Source: MED-G105 sp039819085
Lineage (GTDB): Bacteria; Pseudomonadota; Alphaproteobacteria; Caulobacterales; Parvularculaceae
Reading direction: 5' to 3'
Assembly: GCA_039819085.1 (NCBI GenBank)
Contig: JBCBSQ010000001.1
Span: 186,001-250,000, forward strand
DNA: 64,000 nt
Below the pieces are notes generated by a model. The model made no database searches. It worked only from the letters and a program-made list of their open reading frames with translations, and was not told where the DNA came from. Positions 25,829 to 34,144 of this stretch are shown here, piece by piece (position 1 is the first letter of the stretch; each line of letters opens with the position of its first letter). Position numbers and translations under genes: made by a program.

Positions 25829-26557
25829 ATGCGCGGCGAGCCGGCCGCGCATAGTCGTGGTGGTCAGCTCGGCGTCGTTGTCATTGCGAAGAACGAAGGC
25901 GGACAAGTCGGCGCCTGTCTCGCGTCGCTGGAGGAGGGCCGTCGAGGAGGGCTCATCTGTGATGTGGTAGTGTCGGATGGCGGGTCTGATGATGAAACGT
26001 CGTCGATTGCAAACGACGCCGGCGCGCGGGTCATCGAAATGGCGTCCGGCCGCGGCGGACAGCTTGCCGTGGGGGCGGCTGCCGCGCGCGGACAATGGCT
26101 CCTATTTCTGCATGCGGACACAAAGCTTGAACGCGGCTGGTCGGCGTTGGCGCGGAAGGCGATCGAGCGCGGCGAAGCGGCGGCGTACGTTTTTCGGCTG
26201 GAGTTCGATGAAAGAACTTGGGCGATGCGTCTGATTTCGGCCGGAGCGAATGTGCGCACCCGGCTTTTCGCATCGCCCTATGGCGACCAGGGCCTTCTTA
26301 TCGCTCGCGCGCGATACGATCAGGTCGGTGGATATCGCCCCATGCCGTTGTTCGAGGATGTTGACCTCGTCGAACGTTATGTCAGCGCGTTTGGACGACG
26401 CGCGCTGCGGGTGCTGCCGGCGCGGGCGGTGACGTCAGCTGCGCGATACGCTCGCGACGGGGCTTTTCGGCGGGTGTTCCGAAACGCAATCTGCCTGGCG
26501 ATGTACAAGGCCGGCAGATCGCCCGAACGGATCGCCGCGTTCTATGAAGGCGGATGA
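25829..26557 (+). CDS. Family-2 glycosyltransferase, TIGR04283 type
   Basis: A GT-A fold transferase of about 242 residues. The nucleotide-binding strand LGVVVIAKNEGGQVGACLASL is followed by CDVVVSDGGSDDET, an ARGQWLLFLHADTKLE segment bearing the metal-binding acids, and FEDVDLVERYVSAFGRR. TIGR04283 proteins are named 'rSAM/selenodomain-associated transferase 2'. The following gene is the matching partner (transferase 1), overlapping it by four bases. The start is uncertain: TTG codons at 25769 and 25790 are in frame. I choose the ATG at 25829 because it leaves a short lead to the first strand. Confidence 0.8.
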   Translation: MRGEPAAHSRGGQLGVVVIAKNEGGQVGACLASLEEGRRGGLICDVVVSDGGSDDETSSIANDAGARVIEMASGRGGQLAVGAAAARGQWLLFLHADTKLERGWSALARKAIERGEAAAYVFRLEFDERTWAMRLISAGANVRTRLFASPYGDQGLLIARARYDQVGGYRPMPLFEDVDLVERYVSAFGRRALRVLPARAVTSAARYARDGAFRRVFRNAICLAMYKAGRSPERIAAFYEGG

Positions 26558-27213
26558 CGAGATCGACCTCAATGAGCCGGGCCGTGGTGGTGATGGCCAA
26601 GGCCCCTGTGGCCGGCCGGTCAAAGACGCGGCTTGGACGCGACATCGGCATGGCGCGGGCCGCTCAGGTTAGTCGTTTCCTCATTGATCGGACGATGGAT
26701 GCGGCTCTGCAGGGGCAGGCGAGGGGGTGGTGGAGCGTCCGCCTCGCCGCCGATCCAGCCGCTTCGATCTGCGAACCGCGCTTTCGCAGAAACGGCCGCG
26801 TCGACGTGTTCCATCAAGCAAGAGGCGATCTTGGCGAGAGGATCCTCGCAGCGATGAAGATTGCCTCCAGCGGTGGTCCGACGATTATCATTGGCGCCGA
26901 CGCGCCGGCGGTTTCAGCCGTCCTTATCGAGCGAGCGTTTCGGGTGTTGAACGCCGGCGATTTCGTCTTCGGACCCGCGGCGGATGGCGGCTTCTGGCTA
27001 TTTGGCGTGAAGCGTGTCGACCTTTTGCCGCGGTCGTTCGAGGGCGTTCGTTGGTCGACGAAGAACGCAATGGGCGACGTCGTGGAGCGGCTGCCTGAAC
27101 GGCGGATCGTTTTCGCTGACACCCTCGACGACATTGACACGCTGACCGATCTCAATGGGGCTGGACCGAGCGCGCTTTTCGCATCGGGACGGCGGCGGCC
27201 CATGTTCGACTGA
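26554..27213 (+). CDS. TIGR04282-type glycosyltransferase/nucleotidyltransferase
   Basis: A 219-residue protein beginning RAVVVMAKAPVAGRSKTRLG, the signature of 'rSAM/selenodomain-associated transferase 1' (DUF2064). It continues with IIIGADAPAVS and FGPAADGGFWLFGVKR, which resemble the metal and substrate sites of CofC-like and sugar nucleotidyltransferases. Its ATG overlaps the previous stop (ATGA), so the pair is one unit. The substrate is unknown. The gene ends inside a threefold 13-base repeat, so its stop codon is present in triplicate. Confidence 0.82.
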   Translation: MTRSTSMSRAVVVMAKAPVAGRSKTRLGRDIGMARAAQVSRFLIDRTMDAALQGQARGWWSVRLAADPAASICEPRFRRNGRVDVFHQARGDLGERILAAMKIASSGGPTIIIGADAPAVSAVLIERAFRVLNAGDFVFGPAADGGFWLFGVKRVDLLPRSFEGVRWSTKNAMGDVVERLPERRIVFADTLDDIDTLTDLNGAGPSALFASGRRRPMFD

Positions 27214-27240
27214 AATGTTCGACTGAAATGTTCGACTGAG
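27202..27240. repeat. Threefold 13-base tandem repeat over a stop codon
   Basis: ATGTTCGACTGAA occurs at 27202-27214, again at 27215-27227, and with one final base changed at 27228-27240. The first copy encodes the last residues and stop of the transferase gene. Because 13 is not a multiple of three, the later copies put the TGA in the other two frames. Confidence 0.95.
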
Positions 27241-27247
27241 AAAAGGA

Positions 27248-27457
27248 TTATTTCTGGAACCAGCGCAGCACGAGGCTCGCGACCACACTCAGCAGAATCA
27301 TCGTCGTGATCGGGAAATAGAACGAGAATCCGTCGCGTTCGATCCTTATGTCGCCGGGCAGGCGGCCAAGCCCAAGCTTGGTGATGACCGGCCAGAGAAG
27401 CGCGATCGCGATAAGCGCGGCCCCGGCGATCAAAAGCGTTTTCTGTACAGGCGACAT
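27248..27457 (-). CDS. DUF2905 small membrane protein
   Basis: A 69-residue protein with two membrane helices (about residues 7-25 and 47-65). They are joined by the family's hallmark loop KLGLGRLPGDIRIERDGFSFYFPI. The function of DUF2905 is unknown. The ATG at 27457 has GAAGGG about eight bases upstream; the open frame extends to 27688, but that extra part has no membrane protein character. It converges on the transferase gene, just past the tandem repeat. Confidence 0.88.
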   Translation of the reverse strand: MSPVQKTLLIAGAALIAIALLWPVITKLGLGRLPGDIRIERDGFSFYFPITTMILLSVVASLVLRWFQK

Positions 27458-27715
27458 TTGCACCCTTCGACGTTTGCGATTTTCGGGATCATCCTCGATC
27501 CGCCATGAGTGTAGATCAGATCGCCTAGCCCAGACCCTTTGGCGGCATGGGTCGCCTCGCAGATGGACATCATCGCCGCAGCGCAATAGCTTCCCAGCCT
27601 GTCGCGAAGGCAATCGCTTGATCGCGCCACTTCCGCCATTTATGTCCGAGCGATGCGGCGCGCCAAGCGCCATTCGCCAAGCGCTCAATACAAGCGCATT
27701 GAAGAGGTCTCCTCA

Positions 27716-27937
27716 ATGTCGACCGAACCTGAACGGATCACCATTCTCGCACGCGAGTTCACCGCCGCCGCGCTCGAATTCCATCGCGGCCGCATGGCGG
27801 AAAAAGGCTACCGCATGGAAGGCTCGATCACGCCGCGCGCGTTCAAAATGATCGAAGGCGTTGAGCCGCCAAAGGACCTTTTCGATGGGGACCCCTTGTT
27901 CGCGGTGACGTTCGTGAAGCGGGACGCGGCGAGCTAA
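27716..27937 (+). CDS. Hypothetical protein, 73 residues
   Basis: A small soluble protein that I do not recognise. The ATG at 27716 has AGAGG about eight bases before it. The sequence is helical and mixed-charge in its first half (ITILAREFTAAALEFHRGRM) and ends with a short beta-like stretch (PLFAVTFVKRD). There is no signal peptide, membrane helix or metal motif. Composition and codon use resemble the neighbours, which supports it being a real gene. It is divergent from DUF2905 and upstream of sucD with a 187-base gap, so it is probably transcribed alone. Confidence 0.6.
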   Translation: MSTEPERITILAREFTAAALEFHRGRMAEKGYRMEGSITPRAFKMIEGVEPPKDLFDGDPLFAVTFVKRDAAS

Positions 27938-28021
27938 GCGCGGCGCATCCAATCGCTCGCGCAAGGCCGCGCGGTTGATCTCTCGCTACAATCAGCAGAT
28001 GCCGCGCTTGCCGTCGCAAAT

Positions 28022-28040
28022 GGGCGTCGTTATGACGCCC
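28022..28040. repeat. Perfect 7-base inverted repeat upstream of sucD
   Basis: GGGCGTC (28022-28028) and GACGCCC (28034-28040) can form a hairpin with a GTTAT loop, extendable by two more pairs. No T-run follows, so it is not a classical terminator. It lies about 85 bases before the sucD start and could be a terminator remnant, an RNA element or an operator. Confidence 0.4.
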
Positions 28041-28124
28041 GTACGCCTATTTGTTAGCGGGCGCAGCATGACGCGTCCGCCCTCCTAGCCGCCTTAACAG
28101 TCGGTCTCGCACGCGGGAGTCCCC

Positions 28125-29036
28125 ATGTCCGTCCTCGTTGATCGCTCCACTCAAGTCATTTGTCAGGGCCTGACCGGTAGTCAGGGTACGTTCCATACGG
28201 AGCAAGCGATTGGCTACGGCACGAAAATGGTCGCGGGCGTCACGCCTGGAAAAGGCGGCCGGACCTGGAAAGCGACCGACGCGGCGCCGGAAAAGGCGAA
28301 GGGCGCTGAGCTGCCGGTGTTTGACACCGTTGCTGAGGCGCGCGCTCACACTCGCGTCGATGCGTCGGTCATCTATGTGCCGCCGGCCTTCGCGGCTGAT
28401 TCGATTCTCGAAGCGATTTCGGCCGAAGTGCCTCTTATTGTGTGCATCACCGAAGGCATTCCGGTGCTCGATATGGTCAAGGTGAAACGCGCCCTGGACG
28501 GGTCCGCGTCGCGTCTTGTCGGACCGAATTGCCCCGGCGTGATCACGCCGGACGAGTGCAAGATCGGCATTATGCCGGGCCATATTCACCGCGACGGTCA
28601 TGTGGGAATCGTTTCGCGGTCCGGTACGCTGACCTATGAAGCAGTTCATCAGACAACCGTCGCCGGCCTCGGCCAGTCGACCTGCGTCGGCATTGGCGGC
28701 GACCCGGTGAAGGGCACGGACTTTATCGATGTGCTGGAGCTCTTCCTCGCCGACGACGACACCCATTCGATCATCATGATCGGCGAAATCGGCGGGTCGG
28801 CGGAAGCGGACGCGGCACGCTTCCTCGCTGAGAACAAGGTCAAGAAACCGACCGTCGGCTTTATCGCCGGCGTCACCGCGCCGCCCGGCCGCCGCATGGG
28901 GCACGCCGGCGCGATCGTGTCGGGCGGCGACGATACGGCCGAAGCGAAGATCGATGCGATGAAGTCGGCCGGCATAGCCGTTTCGCCGACGCCGGCGGCG
29001 ATGGGACGAACGCTCCTGGAGCTTCTCAAAAAATAA
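28125..29036 (+). CDS. sucD: Succinyl-CoA synthetase alpha subunit
   Basis: A 303-residue subunit that, with SucC, interconverts succinyl-CoA and succinate with nucleotide triphosphate formation. It shows the CoA-binding opening TQVICQGLTGSQGTFHTEQA, VGPNCPGVITPDECKIGIMPG, and the phosphorylated His260 in RRMGHAGAIVSGG. A GGGAG ribosome-binding site precedes the ATG. Its partner sucC is not upstream, where it lies in most alphaproteobacteria (usually mdh-sucC-sucD-sucA); a 73-residue hypothetical sits there instead. Confidence 0.97.
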   Translation: MSVLVDRSTQVICQGLTGSQGTFHTEQAIGYGTKMVAGVTPGKGGRTWKATDAAPEKAKGAELPVFDTVAEARAHTRVDASVIYVPPAFAADSILEAISAEVPLIVCITEGIPVLDMVKVKRALDGSASRLVGPNCPGVITPDECKIGIMPGHIHRDGHVGIVSRSGTLTYEAVHQTTVAGLGQSTCVGIGGDPVKGTDFIDVLELFLADDDTHSIIMIGEIGGSAEADAARFLAENKVKKPTVGFIAGVTAPPGRRMGHAGAIVSGGDDTAEAKIDAMKSAGIAVSPTPAAMGRTLLELLKK

Positions 29037-29043
29037 ACAGTTC

Positions 29044-29086
29044 CGCGCGCATGGTTACCAGTCAGTGACCATTGAAACGGCGCGCG
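29044..29086. repeat. Nested inverted repeat between sucD and sucA
   Basis: Outer arms CGCGCGC (29044-29050) and GCGCGCG (29080-29086) enclose inner arms ATGGTTAC (29051-29058) and GTGACCAT (29065-29072). The inner arms pair with one mismatch (G-U in RNA) around a six-base loop. It starts 8 bases after the sucD stop and lies 54 bases before the sucA start. It could be a processing hairpin, an attenuating structure or an operator. Confidence 0.5.
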
Positions 29087-29139
29087 ATGAGCGTACGTTT
29101 CTGCGATATTGTAACGCTTTAGCATTTTGGTGCGCGCAC

Positions 29140-32136
29140 ATGGCGAAACTTGGCGACGGAACCGGCGGATCGGCCGGCGCGGGCGCATCGGCCCAGACGG
29201 GAAACGATACGACCGCGGAACGATCCATCCTGAATGGCGGCAACGCGCTCTACCTTGAAGAGCGGTATCAAGCGTATCGGCGCGATCCGAACGCCGTTGA
29301 CGCCGACTGGCGCGCGTTCTTCGACGGCGTGTCTGACGGCGGCGAGGCGCAATCCGGACCCAGCTGGCGCCGCGATGACTGGCCGCCCCGGCCGAATGGC
29401 GAGGCGACCGCCGTCCTCGACGGAAACTGGGGCGAGGTTGAAAAAGAGATCGCGCCGAAAATCGAAGCGCGCGCCAAAGCAAAGGGCGGCGCGATCGACC
29501 TGAAGCAGGTCCGCGACGAGACGAAAGACTCCATCAATGCGCTGATGCTGATCCGCGCCTATCGCGTGCGCGGGCATCTCGCCGCGGATCTTGACCCGTT
29601 GAATCTCGCAAAACGCGAGGAGCATCCGGAGCTTGATCCGGCGTCTTACGGGTTCACGCAGTCCGACTGGGACCGGCCGATCTTCATCAACTACGTCCTT
29701 GGCCTTGAGACCGCCACTTTGCGCGAGATCATGGCGATCCTGAAGCGGACCTATTGCGGGACGTTCGCGCTTGAATTCATGCACATGACGGACCCGGAGC
29801 AGAAGCAATGGCTTCAGCAACGCATAGAGGGCCGCGACAAGGAGATATCGTTCACGCCGGAAGGCAAGAAGGCGATCTACCACAAGCTCGTTGAGACGGA
29901 AGGCTTCGAGAACTTTCTGCATACGAAGTATGTGGGCACCAAGCGCTTTGGTCTCGACGGCGCCGAGGCGATGGTCCCGGCGTTGGAGCAGATCATCAAG
30001 CGCGGCGGCGCGCTCGGCGTGCAGGAGATTATCATCGGTATGCCGCACCGGGGGCGCCTCAACGTCCTCGCCGCGGTGATGGGCAAGCCCTATCACCACA
30101 TCTTCCACGAGTTCCAGGGCGGCTCAGTCACGCCGGACGGCGTCGAAGGCTCCGGCGACGTAAAATACCATCTCGGCGCGTCCTCGGACCGCGAGTTTGA
30201 CGGAAACTCCGTACACTTATCTTTGACCGCCAATCCTTCGCACCTCGAAGCCGTCAATCCGGTCGTTCTCGGCAAGGCGCGCGCGAAGGGCGATAAGTTC
30301 CGCAACGCCGCTGACGAAACGCCGCCGCGCGAGCTAGTGCTGCCGCTCCTGCTGCACGGCGACGCCGCGTTCGCGGGCCAGGGTGTTGTCGCGGAGTGCT
30401 TCGGGCTTTCCGGCCTCAAGGGCTACAATACGTCGGGCACGATCCACTTTATCGTCAACAACCAGATTGGGTTCACCACGAGCCCGCAATTTGCGCGCTC
30501 TTCGCCCTATCCGTCCGATGTCGCGAAAATGGTCGGCGCGCCGATCTTCCACGTCAACGGCGACGATCCGGAGGCGGTGGTTTACGCCGCCAAGGTGGCG
30601 ATCGAGTTTCGCCAGAAATTCGACGCTGACGTCGTTATCGACATGTTCTGTTATCGCCGGTTCGGCCACAATGAAGGCGATGAACCGAGCTTCACCCAGC
30701 CGCTGATGTACCGGAAGATCAAGGATCATCCGACGACGCGGGAAATCTACGCCGAACGGTTGAAGCAGGAAGGTCTCGTCGACGACTCGTGGCTCAAAGC
30801 GGAGCGTGACGATTTCCGCGATTTCCTGGAATCGGAGTTCCAGGAAGGCGAAGCGTTTCGCCCGAACAAGGCTGATTGGCTTGACGGGCACTGGTCCGGC
30901 TTCTCGCCTGCGGATGAAGGCGATCGCCGCGGCGAGACGGCCATGGACATTGACGTCCTGAAGGAGTTGGGCGCGCAGATTTGTTCTTACCCTGACGACT
31001 TCAACGTCCATCGAACCTTGAAACGCGTTCTGAAACAGCGCGCCGCCACCTATGAAGCCGGCGAGGGGATCGACTGGGCGAGCGCCGAAGCGCTGGCGTT
31101 CGGCGCGCTGACGCTTGACGGCTATGCGGTGCGCCTCTCCGGGCAGGACTCCCGCCGCGGCACGTTCTCTCAACGGCACTCGGTGTTCATCGATCAGGAG
31201 ACGGAGGCGACCTGGACGCCGCTGCAAAATCTGGAAGGCGCAAAGGGCGTGTTCGAAGTGCACGACTCCAACTTGTCGGAGTTCGCGGTCATGGGGTTCG
31301 AATACGGATATTCGCTCGCCAATCCTCGCGCGCTCGTCTTGTGGGAAGGTCAGTTCGGCGACTTCGCCAATGGCGCGCAGGTGATGATCGACCAGTTCAT
31401 CTCGTCCGGCGAGCGCAAATGGCTGCGCATGTCGGGTCTCGTGCTGCTTTTGCCGCACGGATATGAAGGTCAGGGGCCGGAGCACTCCTCCGCGCGGCTT
31501 GAGCGCTTCTTGCAGATGTGCGCTCAGGACAATATGCAGGTCGCGAACTGTACGACGCCGGCGAACTATTTCCATATTCTCCGTCGTCAGATGCGCCGAA
31601 ACTTCCGCAAACCTCTCGTCATGATGACGCCGAAGTCGCTCCTTCGCCACAAGAAGTGCGTTTCAACCCTGGAGGAGATGGGACCGGGATCGTCTTTCCA
31701 TCGCGTCCTTTGGGACGATGCGGAGTACAAGAAGGGATCCACCGTCGATCTCGTTCCGGACGCGGATGTCAAACGGGTCGTTATGTGCTCCGGCAAGGTC
31801 TATTACGATCTTCTGGAAGAGCGCGAGCAGCGTGGAATCAACGACGTCTATTTGCTGCGCGTGGAGCAATTCTATCCGTACCCGGCGCAATCTATGATCA
31901 AGGAGCTGCAGCGCTTCCGTCACGCTGACATGGTCTGGTGCCAGGAAGAGCCGAAGAACATGGGCGCATGGTTTTTCATGGAGCCCAACATCGAATGGAC
32001 GCTTCAGCAGATCGAGGCTGAAACGCGCCGGCCGCGCTATGTGGGGCGTTCCGCCGCGGCGTCGCCGGCCACGGGCCTCATGTCGCGACACAAGGCCGAA
32101 CTCTCGGCGTTCCTCGATGAGGCGCTAACTGTTTAA
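29140..32136 (+). CDS. sucA: 2-oxoglutarate dehydrogenase E1 component
   Basis: A 999-residue thiamine-diphosphate enzyme that decarboxylates 2-oxoglutarate and passes the succinyl group to E2. The N-terminal E2-docking helix is recognisable in LNGGNALYLEERYQAYRRDP, followed by DWRAFF. The core has GMPHRGRLNVLAAVMGKP, the TPP-site strand GDAAFAGQGVVAECF with NNQIGFTT, FCYRRFGHNEGDEPSFTQP, and the C-terminal transketolase-like domain with HGYEGQGPEHSSARLERFLQ. I prefer the ATG at 29140 because it leads directly into the conserved N-terminus; a GTG at 29065 lies inside the inverted repeat. It is followed by odhB after 66 bases. Confidence 0.97.
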   Translation: MAKLGDGTGGSAGAGASAQTGNDTTAERSILNGGNALYLEERYQAYRRDPNAVDADWRAFFDGVSDGGEAQSGPSWRRDDWPPRPNGEATAVLDGNWGEVEKEIAPKIEARAKAKGGAIDLKQVRDETKDSINALMLIRAYRVRGHLAADLDPLNLAKREEHPELDPASYGFTQSDWDRPIFINYVLGLETATLREIMAILKRTYCGTFALEFMHMTDPEQKQWLQQRIEGRDKEISFTPEGKKAIYHKLVETEGFENFLHTKYVGTKRFGLDGAEAMVPALEQIIKRGGALGVQEIIIGMPHRGRLNVLAAVMGKPYHHIFHEFQGGSVTPDGVEGSGDVKYHLGASSDREFDGNSVHLSLTANPSHLEAVNPVVLGKARAKGDKFRNAADETPPRELVLPLLLHGDAAFAGQGVVAECFGLSGLKGYNTSGTIHFIVNNQIGFTTSPQFARSSPYPSDVAKMVGAPIFHVNGDDPEAVVYAAKVAIEFRQKFDADVVIDMFCYRRFGHNEGDEPSFTQPLMYRKIKDHPTTREIYAERLKQEGLVDDSWLKAERDDFRDFLESEFQEGEAFRPNKADWLDGHWSGFSPADEGDRRGETAMDIDVLKELGAQICSYPDDFNVHRTLKRVLKQRAATYEAGEGIDWASAEALAFGALTLDGYAVRLSGQDSRRGTFSQRHSVFIDQETEATWTPLQNLEGAKGVFEVHDSNLSEFAVMGFEYGYSLANPRALVLWEGQFGDFANGAQVMIDQFISSGERKWLRMSGLVLLLPHGYEGQGPEHSSARLERFLQMCAQDNMQVANCTTPANYFHILRRQMRRNFRKPLVMMTPKSLLRHKKCVSTLEEMGPGSSFHRVLWDDAEYKKGSTVDLVPDADVKRVVMCSGKVYYDLLEEREQRGINDVYLLRVEQFYPYPAQSMIKELQRFRHADMVWCQEEPKNMGAWFFMEPNIEWTLQQIEAETRRPRYVGRSAAASPATGLMSRHKAELSAFLDEALTV

Positions 32137-32202
32137 TGGTTTTCAGCATAGGAAGCGTAAGGCGAGCGCGCCGCCGCTTCAACCGGAGAAAGACGAAGAG
32201 CC

Positions 32203-33711
32203 ATGGCCGCTGAAGAAATCATCGACGTCGTCGTGCCTGAAGGCGGAGAAAGCGTCACAGAGGCGGATATTGGCGAATGGCTGAAGAAGGTCGGCGACGC
32301 GGTCTCGGTGGACGACCCGATCGTCAGCCTGGAAACCGACAAGGCGGCGATGGACGTCGCCGCGCCTGCGGCGGGCGTCATCGTCGAGGTGAATGGCGCG
32401 GAGGGCGACACCGTGCCGGTTGGCGCGCTCCTTGCCCGGATCAAAGTCGGCGCCAGCGCGGCCGCCTCGAACGGCGCTGCGCCCGCTTCAGCCGGAACTG
32501 CGCCGGCCGCGCCTCAGTCGGCTGCGTCAGGCGGCGGCGAACCCATTGAGGTTGTTGTCCCCGAAGGCGGCGAAAGCGTCACCGAGGCCGATATTGGCGA
32601 GTGGTTGAAAAAGGTCGGCGACGCGGTCGCGGTCGATGACCCGATCGTTACGCTTGAGACCGACAAGGCGGCGATGGACGTCGCCGCGCCCGTCGCTGGC
32701 GTCATTAAGGAAGTGCGCGGCGCGGAAGGAGACACCGTGCCGGTTGGCGCCGTCCTCGCGATTATCGAGAAAGGGGCGTCAGCTGCTGTCGCGCCTGCCC
32801 CGCAGGCGGCGGCCGCGGCGTCTCAACCGTCGGTTCAATCGACCGCACAGCCTCTGTCGCCTGCGCCGCGTAAGATCGTCGCAGAGAATAACCTCGACCC
32901 GTCGACCATCAACGGAACGGGTAAGGACGGGCGCGTCACGAAAGGCGATGCGCTCGCCGCCGCTGCGGCCCCGAAACAGGCGAAAGCGCCAGCCGCGCCC
33001 CGTGAACTTGGTCCCCGCGAAGAGCGAGTGAAGATGTCGCGCATGCGACAGGCGATCGCGCGCAATCTGAAAGAAGCGCAAGACACCGCCGCCATGCTGA
33101 CGACGTTCAATGACGTCGACATGGGCGCGGTCATGGACTTGCGTAAACAGTACAAAGAGCTTTTCGAGAAGAAGCACGGCGTGAAGCTCGGCTTCATGGG
33201 GCTTTTCGTCAAAGCGTGCGTCCACGCTCTGAAGGAGCTGCCTGACGTCAACGCCGAGATCGACGGAACCGACATCGTCTATAAGAACCACTATGACATC
33301 GGCATTGCAGTGGGCACGGACAAAGGCCTCGTCGTGCCGGTTGTGCGCGATGCGGACTATAAGTCCCTCGCCGACATCGAGATGGAGATCGCCGATTTCG
33401 GCCGCCGCGCGCGCACCGGCGACCTCAAGATCGACGAAATGCAGGGCGGCACGTTCTCGATCACCAATGGCGGGGTCTACGGCTCGCTGATGTCGACGCC
33501 GATCCTCAATCCACCGCAGTCGGGCATTCTCGGCATGCACCGGATCGAGCAGCGGCCTGTCGTCGTCGACGGACAGGTCGTTCCGCGTCCGATGATGTAT
33601 CTCGCGCTCTCCTATGACCACCGCATTGTCGACGGCAAGGGCGCCGTGACGTTCCTGGTGCGCGTTAAAGAGAACCTGGAAGATCCGCAAAGGCTCTTGT
33701 TGGATCTTTGA
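32203..33711 (+). CDS. odhB: 2-oxoglutarate dehydrogenase E2 with two lipoyl domains
   Basis: A 502-residue dihydrolipoyllysine succinyltransferase. Two nearly identical lipoyl domains are present, at about residues 5-82 and 114-190, each with VVPEGGESVTEADIGEWLKK and the lipoyl-lysine site ETDKAAMDV (Lys47 and Lys155). They are joined by an Ala/Pro/Ser linker. The E3-binding domain follows (about 220-255, RKIVAENNLDPSTINGTGKDGRVTKGD). The catalytic domain has DHRIVDG with His473 and Asp477. Ordinary SucB/OdhB has one lipoyl domain; two or three are usual in pyruvate dehydrogenase E2. The TTFNDVDM and GLFVKACVHALKE stretches and the position after sucA mark it as the 2-oxoglutarate type. Confidence 0.95.
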   Translation: MAAEEIIDVVVPEGGESVTEADIGEWLKKVGDAVSVDDPIVSLETDKAAMDVAAPAAGVIVEVNGAEGDTVPVGALLARIKVGASAAASNGAAPASAGTAPAAPQSAASGGGEPIEVVVPEGGESVTEADIGEWLKKVGDAVAVDDPIVTLETDKAAMDVAAPVAGVIKEVRGAEGDTVPVGAVLAIIEKGASAAVAPAPQAAAAASQPSVQSTAQPLSPAPRKIVAENNLDPSTINGTGKDGRVTKGDALAAAAAPKQAKAPAAPRELGPREERVKMSRMRQAIARNLKEAQDTAAMLTTFNDVDMGAVMDLRKQYKELFEKKHGVKLGFMGLFVKACVHALKELPDVNAEIDGTDIVYKNHYDIGIAVGTDKGLVVPVVRDADYKSLADIEMEIADFGRRARTGDLKIDEMQGGTFSITNGGVYGSLMSTPILNPPQSGILGMHRIEQRPVVVDGQVVPRPMMYLALSYDHRIVDGKGAVTFLVRVKENLEDPQRLLLDL

Positions 33712-33712
33712 T

Positions 33713-34141
33713 GTGCGCCTTCGATCTGTTGAGTACGCTCTCTTCGACTTCGAAGTGGATGAGGTCGTTGGATGTATGGACGACGCGTCCATTGAAATCG
33801 ACGGCGAGGTACTACTCCGTGGCACGGAGTCGGAGCGCGTTTTTTGCTCATGGACGATGGGGGCGGGCGTCTACGGAATCCGGAAAAGCGAGGCGTCATT
33901 CTTTTCTAGCGAACTGACGGTTGTTGATGCGTCACTATCACGCCTGTGGCGACAAATTGTCGGTAAAGAAATCTTATTTCAGTCGATCGGCTCGAACCAG
34001 GAAGTTCTGCACGTATCATCTGACTCCGATTCCGTTTTTCTGTGTGCGTACGAAGAAAGAGGCCACCCCAAGGGGGACGGCGCTTGGGATGCCGATGTGG
34101 TTCACATCTCATTCAAAGTTCCGCCATGTCTAGGAGAATAG
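33713..34141 (+). CDS. Orphan hypothetical protein between odhB and lpdA
   Basis: A 142-residue protein that I do not recognise. It starts with a GTG overlapping the end region of odhB and ends with TAG four bases before the lpdA start. The lpdA ribosome-binding site lies in its last codons. Base and codon use differ from its neighbours: roughly half GC by eye, with codons such as TTA, CTA and AGA that are rare around it. The protein is beta-rich with four Cys and has no signal peptide or membrane helix; a segment LWRQIVGKEILFQSIGS and an acidic Ser/Asp turn precede a last strand (VVHISFKV). The layout resembles small orphan or immunity-like proteins, but that is a guess. Confidence 0.7.
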   Translation: MRLRSVEYALFDFEVDEVVGCMDDASIEIDGEVLLRGTESERVFCSWTMGAGVYGIRKSEASFFSSELTVVDASLSRLWRQIVGKEILFQSIGSNQEVLHVSSDSDSVFLCAYEERGHPKGDGAWDADVVHISFKVPPCLGE

Positions 34142-34144
34142 AAG

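Noticed and set aside
30334..31650. 438-codon open frame on the minus strand inside sucA
   Set aside because: Long only because sucA codons are GC-rich; no conserved motif and no start signal.
33611..33917. Alternative ATG at 33711 for the gene after odhB
   Set aside because: That frame closes after 69 codons with a Ser/Arg-rich sequence; the GTG frame at 33713 is longer, more protein-like and reaches the lpdA ribosome-binding site.
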